Shown here: positions 24,458 to 32,343 of the stretch, one piece after another
Layout of the letters: each line of letters starts with the position of its first letter
How positions within the stretch are numbered: the stretch's first letter is position 1
Assembly (NCBI GenBank): GCA_902786565.1
Contig: CADACW010000044.1
Location: forward strand, 1-48,231
Source: an uncultured Prevotellaceae bacterium
GTDB taxonomy: Bacteria > Bacteroidota > Bacteroidia > Bacteroidales > Bacteroidaceae
Length of the DNA stretch: 48,231 bases
Direction of reading: 5' to 3'
Program-made: the position numbers and the translations under genes
Notes under the pieces: model-generated
Database searches by the model: none
Seen by the model: only the letters and a program-made list of their open reading frames with translations
What the model was told of the DNA's origin: nothing

Positions 24458-25183
24458 TTATAGTTCAGTGATGCTCCCTACGCCGTTGCGCTTCAGGTGC
24501 TTGTCTTTCGGGTGTCCGCCGTATTTCAGCGAGCCGACGCCGTTGACGGAGCCGATGATTTGGTTGGAGGCGAAACAGACGATGTTGCCCACGCCGTTGA
24601 TGTCGGCCTTGACGTTTTCGGCATTCAGCTGGCCGGCCTTGATGTTGCCCACGCCGTTTGAGTTGAGTATGGCCTTTGTGGCCGAGCCTTCCAGCTCGAT
24701 ATTGCCCACGCCCTCGCTGTCCACGTGCAGCGACTCCGTCAGCAGACTCTTGATGTGGATGTTGCTCACGCCCTCGCTCTCGATTCGCAGCGATGGGGTG
24801 TTGAGCTTGTCGATGGTGATGTTGCCCACGCCCTCGCTGTCAATCTGCAGCAGCATCGGTGTGCGGACAATGATGGCCACGTCTTTGGCTTCGATGCTCT
24901 CGTGCATGTCTTCGGCAAACTTCAGCTTCAGCTCGTTGGCCTCCACCTTGAAGTCGAAGAGGTCCACGTAGTTGTCGGGGCACTTCAGCAGCACGCGGTG
25001 GTCGCCCTCGTTGCTCTGTACGATTTTCACGTTTGCCACCAGGTCGATGTCCACCTTGTCGAAGGCTTCCATCTTGTACTCGTTCTTGACGATGTTGTCG
25101 CTGGGCTTGAGTCTCTTCACACTCATACACGATGTGCAGCAAATCATGGCTGCCATCATCAGCATTGCAATTTGTCGTTTCAT
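24458..25183 (-). CDS. GIN-domain (DUF2807) putative envelope lipoprotein
   Basis: A 241-residue exported protein with an N-terminal hydrophobic segment ending in MICCTSC, so probably a lipoprotein. The mature part is the DUF2807 or GIN domain, a right-handed beta-solenoid built on about eight GVGNI/GVSNI/GVGSL turns spaced about 20 residues apart. This domain is widespread in Bacteroidetes secreted proteins. A role as an adhesin head or envelope sensor has been suggested but is not proven. It is followed by the flavoprotein gene. No clear promoter was seen in the 197 bases upstream, which hold a 61-bp repeat. Confidence 0.88.
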   Translation of the reverse strand: MKRQIAMLMMAAMICCTSCMSVKRLKPSDNIVKNEYKMEAFDKVDIDLVANVKIVQSNEGDHRVLLKCPDNYVDLFDFKVEANELKLKFAEDMHESIEAKDVAIIVRTPMLLQIDSEGVGNITIDKLNTPSLRIESEGVSNIHIKSLLTESLHVDSEGVGNIELEGSATKAILNSNGVGNIKAGQLNAENVKADINGVGNIVCFASNQIIGSVNGVGSLKYGGHPKDKHLKRNGVGSITEL

Positions 25184-25271
25184 AGCTGTTACTTTTTGGG
25201 TGATTATTTCTGTCAGTTGGACGCATGCCGGGGGTGAAAAGTTGCACCCTTTCTGAAAAGTCGGTTAGGGG

Positions 25272-25350
25272 GGCCAAATAGATAAGTGCCACTTATCTCC
25301 GAGATAAAAGGCACTTATCTCCGAGATAAGTGGCACTTATCTATTTGGCC
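25272..25350. repeat. 61-bp triple-palindrome element, copy 2, with outer arms
   Basis: The 61 bases at 25281-25341 match 3894-3954 throughout by eye: units at 25281, 25303 and 25325 separated by TCCGA. Here additional arms GGCCAAATA (25272-25280) and TATTTGGCC (25342-25350) extend the palindrome. It lies between the end of ftsH and the start of the GIN-domain gene, both minus strand, so unlike copy 1 it is not between convergent genes. Confidence 0.9.
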
Positions 25351-25380
25351 GGTTTTTCCAGTCTTCGAAATTAGTGCCGT

Positions 25381-27417
25381 TTATTGCTTGTTTTCTTCTG
25401 CTTCGCCCTGACCTTCCTGTTCGCCTTTGGCCTCCAGTTCGCGGGTGCGCTCGGCTGCCATTCGCTCGGCGTCGGCGCGCATCTGTGCCTCCAGCAATTC
25501 GTCGGCACGGCTCTGCCATGGGCGGGGGCCGAAGATTTTCTCCACATCCTCGGCGAAGATGACTTCGCGGTCTACCAGCAGCTGGGCCAGTTGGGCGTGG
25601 CCGTTGGCATGCTCGGTAAGTATTCTCTTGGCCCGCTCATACTGCTCGTTGATCATCTTCAGCACCTCGTCGTCCATAATCTTGGCGGTGGTTTCCGAGT
25701 AGGGGCGCTGGAACTGGTATTCGTTGTTGCTGTAGTAGCAGAGGTTGGGCAGACGCTCCGACATGCCGGCGTAGGCCACCATGCCGTAAGCCTGCTTGGT
25801 GGTGCGCTCCAGGTCGTTCATGGCGCCCGTTGAGATTTGTCCCACGAAGAGCTCTTCGGCAGCGCGTCCGCCCAGCAGCGAGCACATCTCGTCGAGCATG
25901 GCCTCCTTGGTCTGCAGCACGCGCTCTTCGGGCAGATACCACGCAGCGCCGAGGGCCTGTCCTCTGGGCACAATGCTCACCTTGACCAGCGGGTCGGCAT
26001 ACTCGGTGAACCACGATATAGTGGCGTGGCCGGCCTCGTGTATGGCAATGCTGCGCTTCTCCTGCTCGGTCATCACCTTGGTTTTCTTCTCCAGTCCGCC
26101 AATGATGCGGTCTACGGCGTCGAGGAAGTCCTGCTTGCCCACGGTGTGGCGGTCGTGGCGTGCGGCTATGAGTGCGGCCTCATTGCACACGTTGGCGATG
26201 TCGGCCCCTGAGAAGCCCGGCGTCTGTCGGGCCAGGAAGTCCACGTCGACACTGTCGTCGGTCTTCACTGGCTTCAGGTGGACGAGGAACACCTCCTTGC
26301 GCTCGTTCAGGTCGGGCAGGTCGACGTGTATCTGGCGGTCGAAGCGGCCGGCGCGGAGCAGGGCAGAGTCGAGCATGTCCACACGGTTGGTGGCTGCCAG
26401 GATGATGACGCCGCTGTTGGTGCCGAAGCCGTCCATCTCCGTCAGCAGGGCGTTCAGCGTGTTCTCGCGCTCGTCGTTGCCGCCCATGGCCGGGTTCTTT
26501 GAGCGTGCGCGTCCCACGGCATCAATCTCGTCGATGAATATGATGCAGGGCGATTTCGACTTGGCTTGGTTGAAGAGGTCGCGCACACGGCTGGCACCCA
26601 CCCCTACGAACATTTCCACGAAGTCGGAGCCGCTCATTGAAAAGAAGGGCACGCCGGCCTCGCCTGCCACGGCCTTGGCCAGCAGCGTCTTGCCCGTGCC
26701 CGGAGGGCCTACGAGCAGGGCGCCCTTGGGAATCTTGCCGCCCAGGTCGGTGTATTTCTGCGGGTTCTTCAGAAACTCCACTATCTCCTGTATCTCTTGC
26801 TTGGCGCCTGCCTGTCCGGCCACGTCCTTGAAGGTGATGCCCAGTTCGCCGCCTTTCTCATACATCTTAGCCTTCGACTTGCCCACGTTGAAGATGCCGC
26901 CCATGCCACTGCCCATGCCTCCGCCCATGCGGCGAATGAAGAACATCCAGATGGCCACGAAGAAGAAAATGGGCAACAGACTGGATATGAGGAAGCTGAG
27001 AATGCCCCCCTGTGGCTCGCGCTCGTACTTCAGCGTGCCTGTGAACTGGCCGCGGGCGCGGGCACTGTCCACCTGCTGCTCCAGCTTGTCCACGCTGCCG
27101 AACTCTACGTTCATATAGGGATTGGTGCTGACGGGCACCTTCATTTCGGGGAAGAGCACCGTGGCGCTGTCTTTCTTGACGTACATACGGAGGGTGTTGG
27201 TGCTCTTGTTGGCCACCACCTGCGACACGTAGCCGCGCTCCAGATAGTGCTTGAACTCGGTGTAGCTGGTCTCGCGCTGCTGTGTCTGCGGCTGCAGCAG
27301 ACTGCCCTGCTCGCCTGAGAAATAGACGAAAGCCAGTGCGGCAATGACAAGCAGATAAATCCAGTTCATGTTGAACCGGGGCATCTTCGGTTGGTTGTTT
27401 GCTGTATTTTGTTCCAT
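25381..27417 (-). CDS. ftsH: ATP-dependent zinc metalloprotease FtsH
   Basis: A 678-residue membrane-bound AAA+ protease that degrades misfolded and regulatory membrane proteins. ATG 27417 is chosen over an in-frame TTG at 27438, which would overlap rsfS. There are two transmembrane helices (about 18-34 and 142-161). Walker A GPPGTGKT is at 237-244, Walker B IIFIDEID at about 292-299, and the zinc site HEAGH at 460-464. A glycine-rich linker ([10 protein letters not shown]) precedes the AAA domain. The C-terminal tail is charged. It follows rsfS by 13 bases, the usual Bacteroidetes order. Confidence 0.97.
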   Translation of the reverse strand: MEQNTANNQPKMPRFNMNWIYLLVIAALAFVYFSGEQGSLLQPQTQQRETSYTEFKHYLERGYVSQVVANKSTNTLRMYVKKDSATVLFPEMKVPVSTNPYMNVEFGSVDKLEQQVDSARARGQFTGTLKYEREPQGGILSFLISSLLPIFFFVAIWMFFIRRMGGGMGSGMGGIFNVGKSKAKMYEKGGELGITFKDVAGQAGAKQEIQEIVEFLKNPQKYTDLGGKIPKGALLVGPPGTGKTLLAKAVAGEAGVPFFSMSGSDFVEMFVGVGASRVRDLFNQAKSKSPCIIFIDEIDAVGRARSKNPAMGGNDERENTLNALLTEMDGFGTNSGVIILAATNRVDMLDSALLRAGRFDRQIHVDLPDLNERKEVFLVHLKPVKTDDSVDVDFLARQTPGFSGADIANVCNEAALIAARHDRHTVGKQDFLDAVDRIIGGLEKKTKVMTEQEKRSIAIHEAGHATISWFTEYADPLVKVSIVPRGQALGAAWYLPEERVLQTKEAMLDEMCSLLGGRAAEELFVGQISTGAMNDLERTTKQAYGMVAYAGMSERLPNLCYYSNNEYQFQRPYSETTAKIMDDEVLKMINEQYERAKRILTEHANGHAQLAQLLVDREVIFAEDVEKIFGPRPWQSRADELLEAQMRADAERMAAERTRELEAKGEQEGQGEAEENKQ

Positions 27418-27430
27418 CGGTGTGCAGTTT

Positions 27431-27790
27431 TCAGTCAACGTCGGGGATATGTGTCAGTTTGGCGTCGGCCCAGAGGTGCTCCAAGTCGTAGTATTCGCGC
27501 ACGTCGGGCACAAAGATGTGTGCCATGGCGTCGCCATAGTCCATGGCCACCCAGAGGGCGTTCTCCGTTCCCACCACGTGGGCGGGCTTCTCGCCCAGCC
27601 GCTCGCGGCACAGGTCGCCTATGCTCTCGGTGATGGCCTCCACCTGTGTGGGCGTGTTGCCCTGGCCGATGATGAAGTATCGGCAGATGGTTCCCTCGAT
27701 GCCTCCCAGGTCGGCCACAACGATGTTTGAGCCTTTCTTCTCCTGTATGCCTTCCACTATTGTCTGAACAAGTTTGTCTGTTTGCTCCAT
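27431..27790 (-). CDS. rsfS: Ribosomal silencing factor RsfS
   Basis: A 119-residue protein of the Iojap/RsfS family. It binds ribosomal protein L14 and blocks joining of the subunits when nutrients are low. Typical motifs are present: the GSNIVVADLG opening strand, YFIIGQGNTPTQVEAI (about 58-73) and WVAMDYGDAMAHIF (about 88-101). It is first of a unit with ftsH and has a full-consensus promoter. Confidence 0.95.
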   Translation of the reverse strand: MEQTDKLVQTIVEGIQEKKGSNIVVADLGGIEGTICRYFIIGQGNTPTQVEAITESIGDLCRERLGEKPAHVVGTENALWVAMDYGDAMAHIFVPDVREYYDLEHLWADAKLTHIPDVD

Positions 27791-27821
27791 TAATAATTCA
27801 GTTTTTCCTTGATTTATGGTG

Positions 27822-27853
27822 CAAAGTTACGGAATAATTGCCAAAGTGCCAAA
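27822..27853 (-). promoter_or_regulatory. Promoter of rsfS-ftsH
   Basis: Minus strand TTTG (27853-27850), 20 bases, TAACTTTG (27829-27822); 31 bases before the rsfS ATG. Confidence 0.75.
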
Positions 27854-27932
27854 TGTTAAGTCTTTTTTAAGAGAATAACATAAAAAAAGTTAACGGATAA
27901 CAGGAAAAGAAGTGCAGTCGGAAAAAAAGCAG

Positions 27933-27940
27933 TACCTTTG
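27933..27940 (+). promoter_or_regulatory. -7 element and long leader of rpsO
   Basis: TACCTTTG lies 109 bases before the rpsO ATG. The leader begins with a hairpin (27946-27966, GCTTTTCGG / CCGAAGC), and TGACG (from about 27972) can pair with CGTCA further on. This could be an autoregulatory ribosomal-protein leader. Confidence 0.5.
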
Positions 27941-28049
27941 CAACCGCTTTTCGGAAAATCCGAAGCATCCGATGACGTTTCAGCGTTGTGATTAAGGCGT
28001 TTTGCGTCAGAAGGATGTATAGGCAAACATCATTAATCAAAACAAAATT

Positions 28050-28319
28050 ATGTATCTCGATCAAGCAAAGAAGCAAGAGATCTTCGGCCAGTACGGCCAG
28101 AGCAACACCGACACTGGTTCGGCTGAGAGCCAGATTGCCCTGTTCACCTTCCGCATCAAGCACCTCACCGAGCACCTGAAGCAGAACCACAAGGACTTTG
28201 TGACTGCCCGCTCGCTGACCAAGATGGTAGGTCGCCGCCGTAAGTTGCTGAAGTACCTCTATGTGCGCGACATCAACCGCTATCGTGCCATTGTCAAGGC
28301 TCTGGGTCTGCGTAAGTAA
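28050..28319 (+). CDS. rpsO: 30S ribosomal protein S15
   Basis: An 89-residue S15, the primary binder of the central domain of 16S rRNA. The signature regions NTDTGSAESQIALFT (about 20-34), HLTEHLKQNHKDF and MVGRRRKLLKYL are intact. Length is standard. The stop is one base from the end of the convergent folK, so termination must occur inside folK. A long structured leader suggests regulation at the RNA level. Confidence 0.98.
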   Translation: MYLDQAKKQEIFGQYGQSNTDTGSAESQIALFTFRIKHLTEHLKQNHKDFVTARSLTKMVGRRRKLLKYLYVRDINRYRAIVKALGLRK

Positions 28320-28320
28320 G

Positions 28321-28755
28321 TCAGAGCAGTATTTCGCGAAGCGGAATCATTACGAAATCCCTCTCCTGCATCAGCGGGTGGGGGATTTTCAGTTTGGGGG
28401 TGTCGATGGTCAGCCGGTCGTAGAGCAGGATGTCGATGTCGATAGGTCGGTCGTGGTAGACGGTGGTCTGGCTGCGCTCGGTGGCGTGGCTGCGAGTCTT
28501 GCCCAGTTGTCGCTCTATGTGCTGTGTGGCCCTGAGCAGGCGCTGCGGCGTGAGTGCGGTCGTCACGCGCACCACGGCATTGACAAACTGATTGTCGGAG
28601 GCAAAGCCCCACGGCTCGGAATAGTAAAGAGCAGACTGGGCCTCTACGTGCCCTATCTGCTCTTCTATCAGTGCAATGGCCTTGGCAATGTGCTCCTCCT
28701 TTTGCCCAAGGTTCGAGCCCAAGCCCAAGTAGACCGTATGTAGCTTGTCAATCAA
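28321..28755 (-). CDS. folK: 2-amino-4-hydroxy-6-hydroxymethyldihydropteridine diphosphokinase FolK
   Basis: A 144-residue HPPK that transfers pyrophosphate from ATP to the pterin in folate synthesis. The opening VYLGLGSNLGQKEEHI, SALYYSEPWGF, and the DRPIDIDILLYD motif with its magnesium-binding aspartates are clear, followed by IPHPLMQERDFVMIPL. It lies 10 bases after queA and is the last gene of the ftsX...folK series. Confidence 0.96.
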   Translation of the reverse strand: MIDKLHTVYLGLGSNLGQKEEHIAKAIALIEEQIGHVEAQSALYYSEPWGFASDNQFVNAVVRVTTALTPQRLLRATQHIERQLGKTRSHATERSQTTVYHDRPIDIDILLYDRLTIDTPKLKIPHPLMQERDFVMIPLREILL

Positions 28756-28765
28756 CTTTCAGTCT

Positions 28766-29908
28766 TCAATCATTGACGATGATCATGGCGTCGCCGTAGC
28801 ATCCGAAGTGGAATTCGTTCTTCAGGGCCTGCTGATAGGCCTCATAGATGAGATCGTAGCCGCCGAAGGCTGCCGTAGCCATCATCATGGTAGACTCCGG
28901 GTGGTAGAAGTTGACGATGAGCATATCGGCCAGTCCGAAGTCGTAGGGCGGGAAGATGAACTTGTTGGTCCATCCGCTGAACTCCTTCAGCATACCATCG
29001 GTGCCCACAGCCGTTTCGGCAGCGCGCAGGGTGCTGGCCCCCACCACGCAGATGCGGTGCCCGGCCTTGCGGGTGTCGTTGACTAACTGGCAGCACTCTG
29101 CGCTGACAATCATCTGTTCCGAACTCATCTTGTGCTTGGTCAGGTCTTCCACCTCGATGGAGTCGAAGGCACCCAGGCTGCAGTGCAGGGTGAGGTAGGC
29201 GCTATTGATGCCCTTGATCTCCATCATCTTCATCAGTTCGCGGCTGAAGTGCAGCCCGGTGGCGGGTGCGGTGACGGCGCCTTCATGGCGTGCGAAGATG
29301 GTCTGAAACTGCTCCATATCGTCTGGCTCCGGCGGGCGGTGGGCCACGATGTAGTTGGGCAGCGGGGCCGAGCCCAAGGCAAACAGTTCGCGCTTGAACT
29401 CATCGTGCGGGCAGTCGTAGAGGAATCGCAGCGTGCGGCCACGCGAGGTGGTGTTGTCGATGACTTCGGCCACCATCGGCCCCTCGTCGTCGAAGAAGAG
29501 CTTGTTGCCGATGCGTATCTTGCGGGCCGGCTCTACCAGCACATCCCACAGGCGTAGCTCGGAGTTCAGCTCACGGAGCAGAAACACCTCTATCTGGGCG
29601 TCGGTCTTCTCCTTGGTGCCATATAGGCGGGCGGGGAACACGCGTGTGTCGTTGAAGAGGAAAATATCGCCCTCGTCGACATAGTCCAGTATGTTGCGGA
29701 AGGTGAGTGGCTCGGTGGTGTCCTTGCCTTTCTTGTCTTTCTTGAAGATTTCTATGCGCTCGCTCTTGCGGTGTACCACCATCAGGCGGCACTGGTCGCG
29801 ATTGTAAATGCGGTCCACGGTTCCATCCTCGTTTTCAAATGCCCGGTGGGGGGGATAGAGGGCTACCAGTTCTTCTGGCAGTTTGAATTTAAATTGGGAA
29901 AGTTTCAT
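28766..29908 (-). CDS. queA: S-adenosylmethionine:tRNA ribosyltransferase-isomerase QueA
   Basis: A 380-residue enzyme that forms epoxyqueuosine in tRNA from preQ1 and SAM. Recognisable parts are FLFNDTRVFPARL (about 80-92), the GAVTAPATGLHFS segment (about 210-222), and the C-terminal LADMLIVNFYHPESTMMM...GGYDLIYEAYQQAL region. It is slightly longer than the E. coli protein because of a charged insert near 54-66 (FKKDKKGKDTTEP). The ATG stands directly against a tandem-repeat array, so its usual operon context has been displaced from truB by about 580 bases. Confidence 0.96.
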   Translation of the reverse strand: MKLSQFKFKLPEELVALYPPHRAFENEDGTVDRIYNRDQCRLMVVHRKSERIEIFKKDKKGKDTTEPLTFRNILDYVDEGDIFLFNDTRVFPARLYGTKEKTDAQIEVFLLRELNSELRLWDVLVEPARKIRIGNKLFFDDEGPMVAEVIDNTTSRGRTLRFLYDCPHDEFKRELFALGSAPLPNYIVAHRPPEPDDMEQFQTIFARHEGAVTAPATGLHFSRELMKMMEIKGINSAYLTLHCSLGAFDSIEVEDLTKHKMSSEQMIVSAECCQLVNDTRKAGHRICVVGASTLRAAETAVGTDGMLKEFSGWTNKFIFPPYDFGLADMLIVNFYHPESTMMMATAAFGGYDLIYEAYQQALKNEFHFGCYGDAMIIVND

Positions 29909-29913
29909 ATTCT

Positions 29914-30163
29914 GGACATACTATCTTTTTTCGACATACTATCTTTTTTAGACATACTAACATACTAACATTTTTGACATACTATCTTTTTTTTGACATA
30001 CTAACATACTAACATTTTTGACATACTATCTACTATCTTTTTTAGACATACTAACATACTAACATTTTTGACATACTATCTTTTTTTTGACATACTAACA
30101 TACTAACATTTTTGACATACTATCTTTTTTGGACATACTAACATATTAACATTTTTGTTATTT
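29914..30163. repeat. Tandem array 1: alternating GACATACTA units upstream of queA
   Basis: Eleven units each beginning GACATACTA. Two types mostly alternate: a short one ending in ATCTTTTTT and a longer one containing GACATACTAACATACTAAC before a T-run, giving a composite period of about 44 bases. It begins 6 bases upstream of the queA ATG and ends against array 2. On the queA mRNA strand each long unit contains a five-codon micro-ORF (ATG TTA GTA TGT TAG). No known element is recognised. Confidence 0.9.
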
Positions 30164-30527
30164 CATTTGTTCGTCTGTTATTCTGTCTTCAATTGTTCGT
30201 TTGTTATTCTGTCTTCAATTGTTCGTTTGTTATTCTGTCTTCATTTGTTCGTTTGTTATTCTGTCTTGAACTGTTCGTCTGTTATTCTGTCTTCAATTGT
30301 TCGTCTGTTATTCTGTCTTCATTTGTTCGTTTGTTATTCTGTCTTCATTTGTTCGTTTGTTATTTTGTCTTCAATTGTTCGTTTGTTATTCTGTCTTCAT
30401 TTGTTCGTTTGTTATTCTGTCTTCATTTGTTCGTTTGTTATTCTGTCTTGAATTGTTCCTCTGTTATTCTGTCTTCAATTGTTCGTTTGTTATTCTGTCT
30501 TCAATTGTTCCTCTGTTATTCTGTCTT
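30164..30527. repeat. Tandem array 2: fourteen 26-bp units between queA and truB
   Basis: Fourteen contiguous units of exactly 26 bp, starting at 30164, 30190, 30216 and so on to 30502. Each contains TTGTTCG(T/C)TTGTTATT-like sequence followed by CTGTCTT. Variants occur at a few positions (CAA/CAT/GAA start; TTCCTCTG in units 12 and 14). There are no unique spacers, so it is not a CRISPR array. The last two units are coding: they hold the final codons and stop of truB. Confidence 0.95.
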
Positions 30528-31221
30528 TTTTTGTTATTTTGTCGAGCCATTGTGGGAATTGGTCGAGGGTGAGGCAGTCTTCGATGCGGACATCGCCCAG
30601 ACGGGTGCGGCAGAGGGCGGTCAGGAAGGCACCGCTGCCCAGCGCTTTGCCTATGTCGCGGGCCAGGGCGCGGATGTAGGTGCCCTTTCCGCAGACCACG
30701 CGGATGCTCATTTGCATTGTCTGGGGGTCGAAGTGCGTCAGTTCTATCTCGTCGATGCGCAGCGTCTTGGGCTTCAGTTCCACTTTCTCCCCTTTGCGGG
30801 CCAGCTTGTAGGCACGGTCTCCGCCGATGCTGCAAGCCGAATATTCAGGCGGCACCTGCTGTATCTCGCCCAGGAAGAGCGGCAGCGTCTGCTCAATCAA
30901 TTGGCGGGTGATGTGCCGGGTGGGGTAGGTCATGTTCACCGTGTGCTCACGGTCGTAGCTGGCCGTGGTGGCACCGAGTTGTAGTGTGGCCGTATATTCC
31001 TTCGAGGCATATTGCAGCGACTCAATTTTTTTTGTGGCTTTGCCTGTGCAGAGGATGAGCACGCCCGTTGCCAACGGGTCGAGTGTGCCGGCGTGGCCTG
31101 TCTTCAGCCTGCGTAGGTGGAGAGCCCTCGACAGCCGGGTGCGGACGTAGGCCAGCGCTCCGAATGAGGTCATCCGGTAGGGCTTGTTGATATAGATGAA
31201 TTCCCCTTCCTGAAAGTTCAT
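30490..31221 (-). CDS. truB: tRNA pseudouridine-55 synthase TruB
   Basis: A 243-residue enzyme that makes pseudouridine 55 in the T-loop of tRNAs. The catalytic aspartate is D48 in GHAGTLDPLATGVL. Other conserved parts are YTATLQLG...YDREH, PPEYSACSIGGDRAYKLAR and GTYIRALARDIG. It starts immediately before the uppP stop. The last roughly 12 residues (KDRITEEQLKTE) and the TAA stop lie inside units 14 and 13 of the 26-bp array, so the natural end appears to have been replaced or extended by repeat sequence. Confidence 0.95.
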   Translation of the reverse strand: MNFQEGEFIYINKPYRMTSFGALAYVRTRLSRALHLRRLKTGHAGTLDPLATGVLILCTGKATKKIESLQYASKEYTATLQLGATTASYDREHTVNMTYPTRHITRQLIEQTLPLFLGEIQQVPPEYSACSIGGDRAYKLARKGEKVELKPKTLRIDEIELTHFDPQTMQMSIRVVCGKGTYIRALARDIGKALGSGAFLTALCRTRLGDVRIEDCLTLDQFPQWLDKITKKDRITEEQLKTE

Positions 31222-32079
31222 TTAGTCTACCATTGCAAGTGAATGTCCGGTCAGAATCAGCACGATGATGATGGTGCCGACGATGATACGGTAGATACCG
31301 AAGGCCTTGAAGCCGTATTTCGACAGAAAGGCCACGAACCACTTCATGGCCAGCAGTGCCACGATGAAGGCCACGACGCAGCCCAGCAGCAGCATTGTGA
31401 TGTTGTGGGTGGTGGCCCAGCTGGTGTCTTCCTTCAGCAGGTCGAGCAGGTCGAGCAGTGTGGCTCCTGCCATGGTGGGCACAGCGAGGAAGAAGGAGAA
31501 CTCGGCCGCCTTCTTGCGCGTCAGCCCCTGAGTCATGCCGCCAACGATGGTGGCCATCGAGCGCGACACGCCCGGAATGACCGAAATGCACTGATAGAGG
31601 CCGATGTTGAAAGCCCGGCGCTCGGTCAGCTTGTTGGCATCGGAGCCTTTGTTGAACCATTTGTCGCAGTACAGCATGAACACGCCGCCCACCACCAGCA
31701 TGATGGCTACCACCTCGACACTGTCCAGCAGCCAGTCGAGCAGGCCCGACTTCTTGGCCAGCAGGCCGATGATGACTGCGGGCAGCACACCCACGATGAG
31801 CAGCCAGTAGAAGTAGAATTTGTGCTTCAACTTCTGGAACGTGCTGCTCCCCTCCGGTGCCGGCGTGTGGTCGAACTGGAAGAAGCGCTTCCAGTAGAGG
31901 CACACCACCGAGAGGATGGCGCCAAACTGGATGATGAATGTGAAGGCGTGAACAAACGGGTCGCCCTGCTGGATGCCCAGCAGGTTCTGCGTGATGATCA
32001 TGTGGCCGGTCGACGAGACGGGAAGGAACTCTGTCAGCCCTTCGACGATGGCGATAATGACAGTTTCAATCCAAGTCAT
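31222..32079 (-). CDS. uppP: Undecaprenyl-diphosphatase UppP (BacA)
   Basis: A 285-residue integral membrane phosphatase that recycles undecaprenyl pyrophosphate for peptidoglycan and surface glycan synthesis. The two catalytic motifs are EGLTEFLPVSSTGH (13-26) and PGVSRSMATIVGG (about 164-176). About eight transmembrane helices. It overlaps the DUF3098 gene by one base and abuts truB, so this part of the operon is tightly packed. Confidence 0.96.
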   Translation of the reverse strand: MTWIETVIIAIVEGLTEFLPVSSTGHMIITQNLLGIQQGDPFVHAFTFIIQFGAILSVVCLYWKRFFQFDHTPAPEGSSTFQKLKHKFYFYWLLIVGVLPAVIIGLLAKKSGLLDWLLDSVEVVAIMLVVGGVFMLYCDKWFNKGSDANKLTERRAFNIGLYQCISVIPGVSRSMATIVGGMTQGLTRKKAAEFSFFLAVPTMAGATLLDLLDLLKEDTSWATTHNITMLLLGCVVAFIVALLAMKWFVAFLSKYGFKAFGIYRIIVGTIIIVLILTGHSLAMVD

Positions 32080-32315
32080 CAGGCGGCCTCCTTCTCCTTG
32101 TGTTTATAGACCACGGCATAAATCATCGACACAAAGCCCAGCAGGCAGACAATGGGTGCCACCTTCACGCGGCGTGCGCTGAAGATGTCGGGGTTGAATG
32201 CCTCTTCGGTAGAGCTGTCGCCCCCCATCAGGATAAAGCCGATGATGACGATGGCCATACCTATGGCCAGCAAGATGAAGTTCATCCGTCCGAATGCAAA
32301 GTTTCTTTTGTCCAT
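32079..32315 (-). CDS. DUF3098 small membrane protein
   Basis: A 78-residue protein with two transmembrane helices (about 13-30 and 54-70) and a short loop carrying FNPDIFSARRVKVAP. It is the DUF3098 family, found almost only in Bacteroidetes and regularly placed between ftsX and uppP. Function is unknown; the conserved position suggests a link to division or cell-wall lipid carrier recycling. Confidence 0.9.
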   Translation of the reverse strand: MDKRNFAFGRMNFILLAIGMAIVIIGFILMGGDSSTEEAFNPDIFSARRVKVAPIVCLLGFVSMIYAVVYKHKEKEAA

Positions 32316-32343
32316 TTATGTAAGTAACGTTAAAGATTCCTGA

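Noticed and set aside
29914-30527. Possible CRISPR array
   Set aside because: Units are contiguous with no unique spacers, are not typical CRISPR repeats, and no cas genes are nearby.
30155-30984. Long plus-strand open frames made of repeated FVCYSVFICSFVILS-like residues
   Set aside because: They are produced by reading the 26-bp array, whose plus strand lacks stop codons, and they run antisense into truB. The three frames give the same peptide in rotation because 26 is not divisible by 3.
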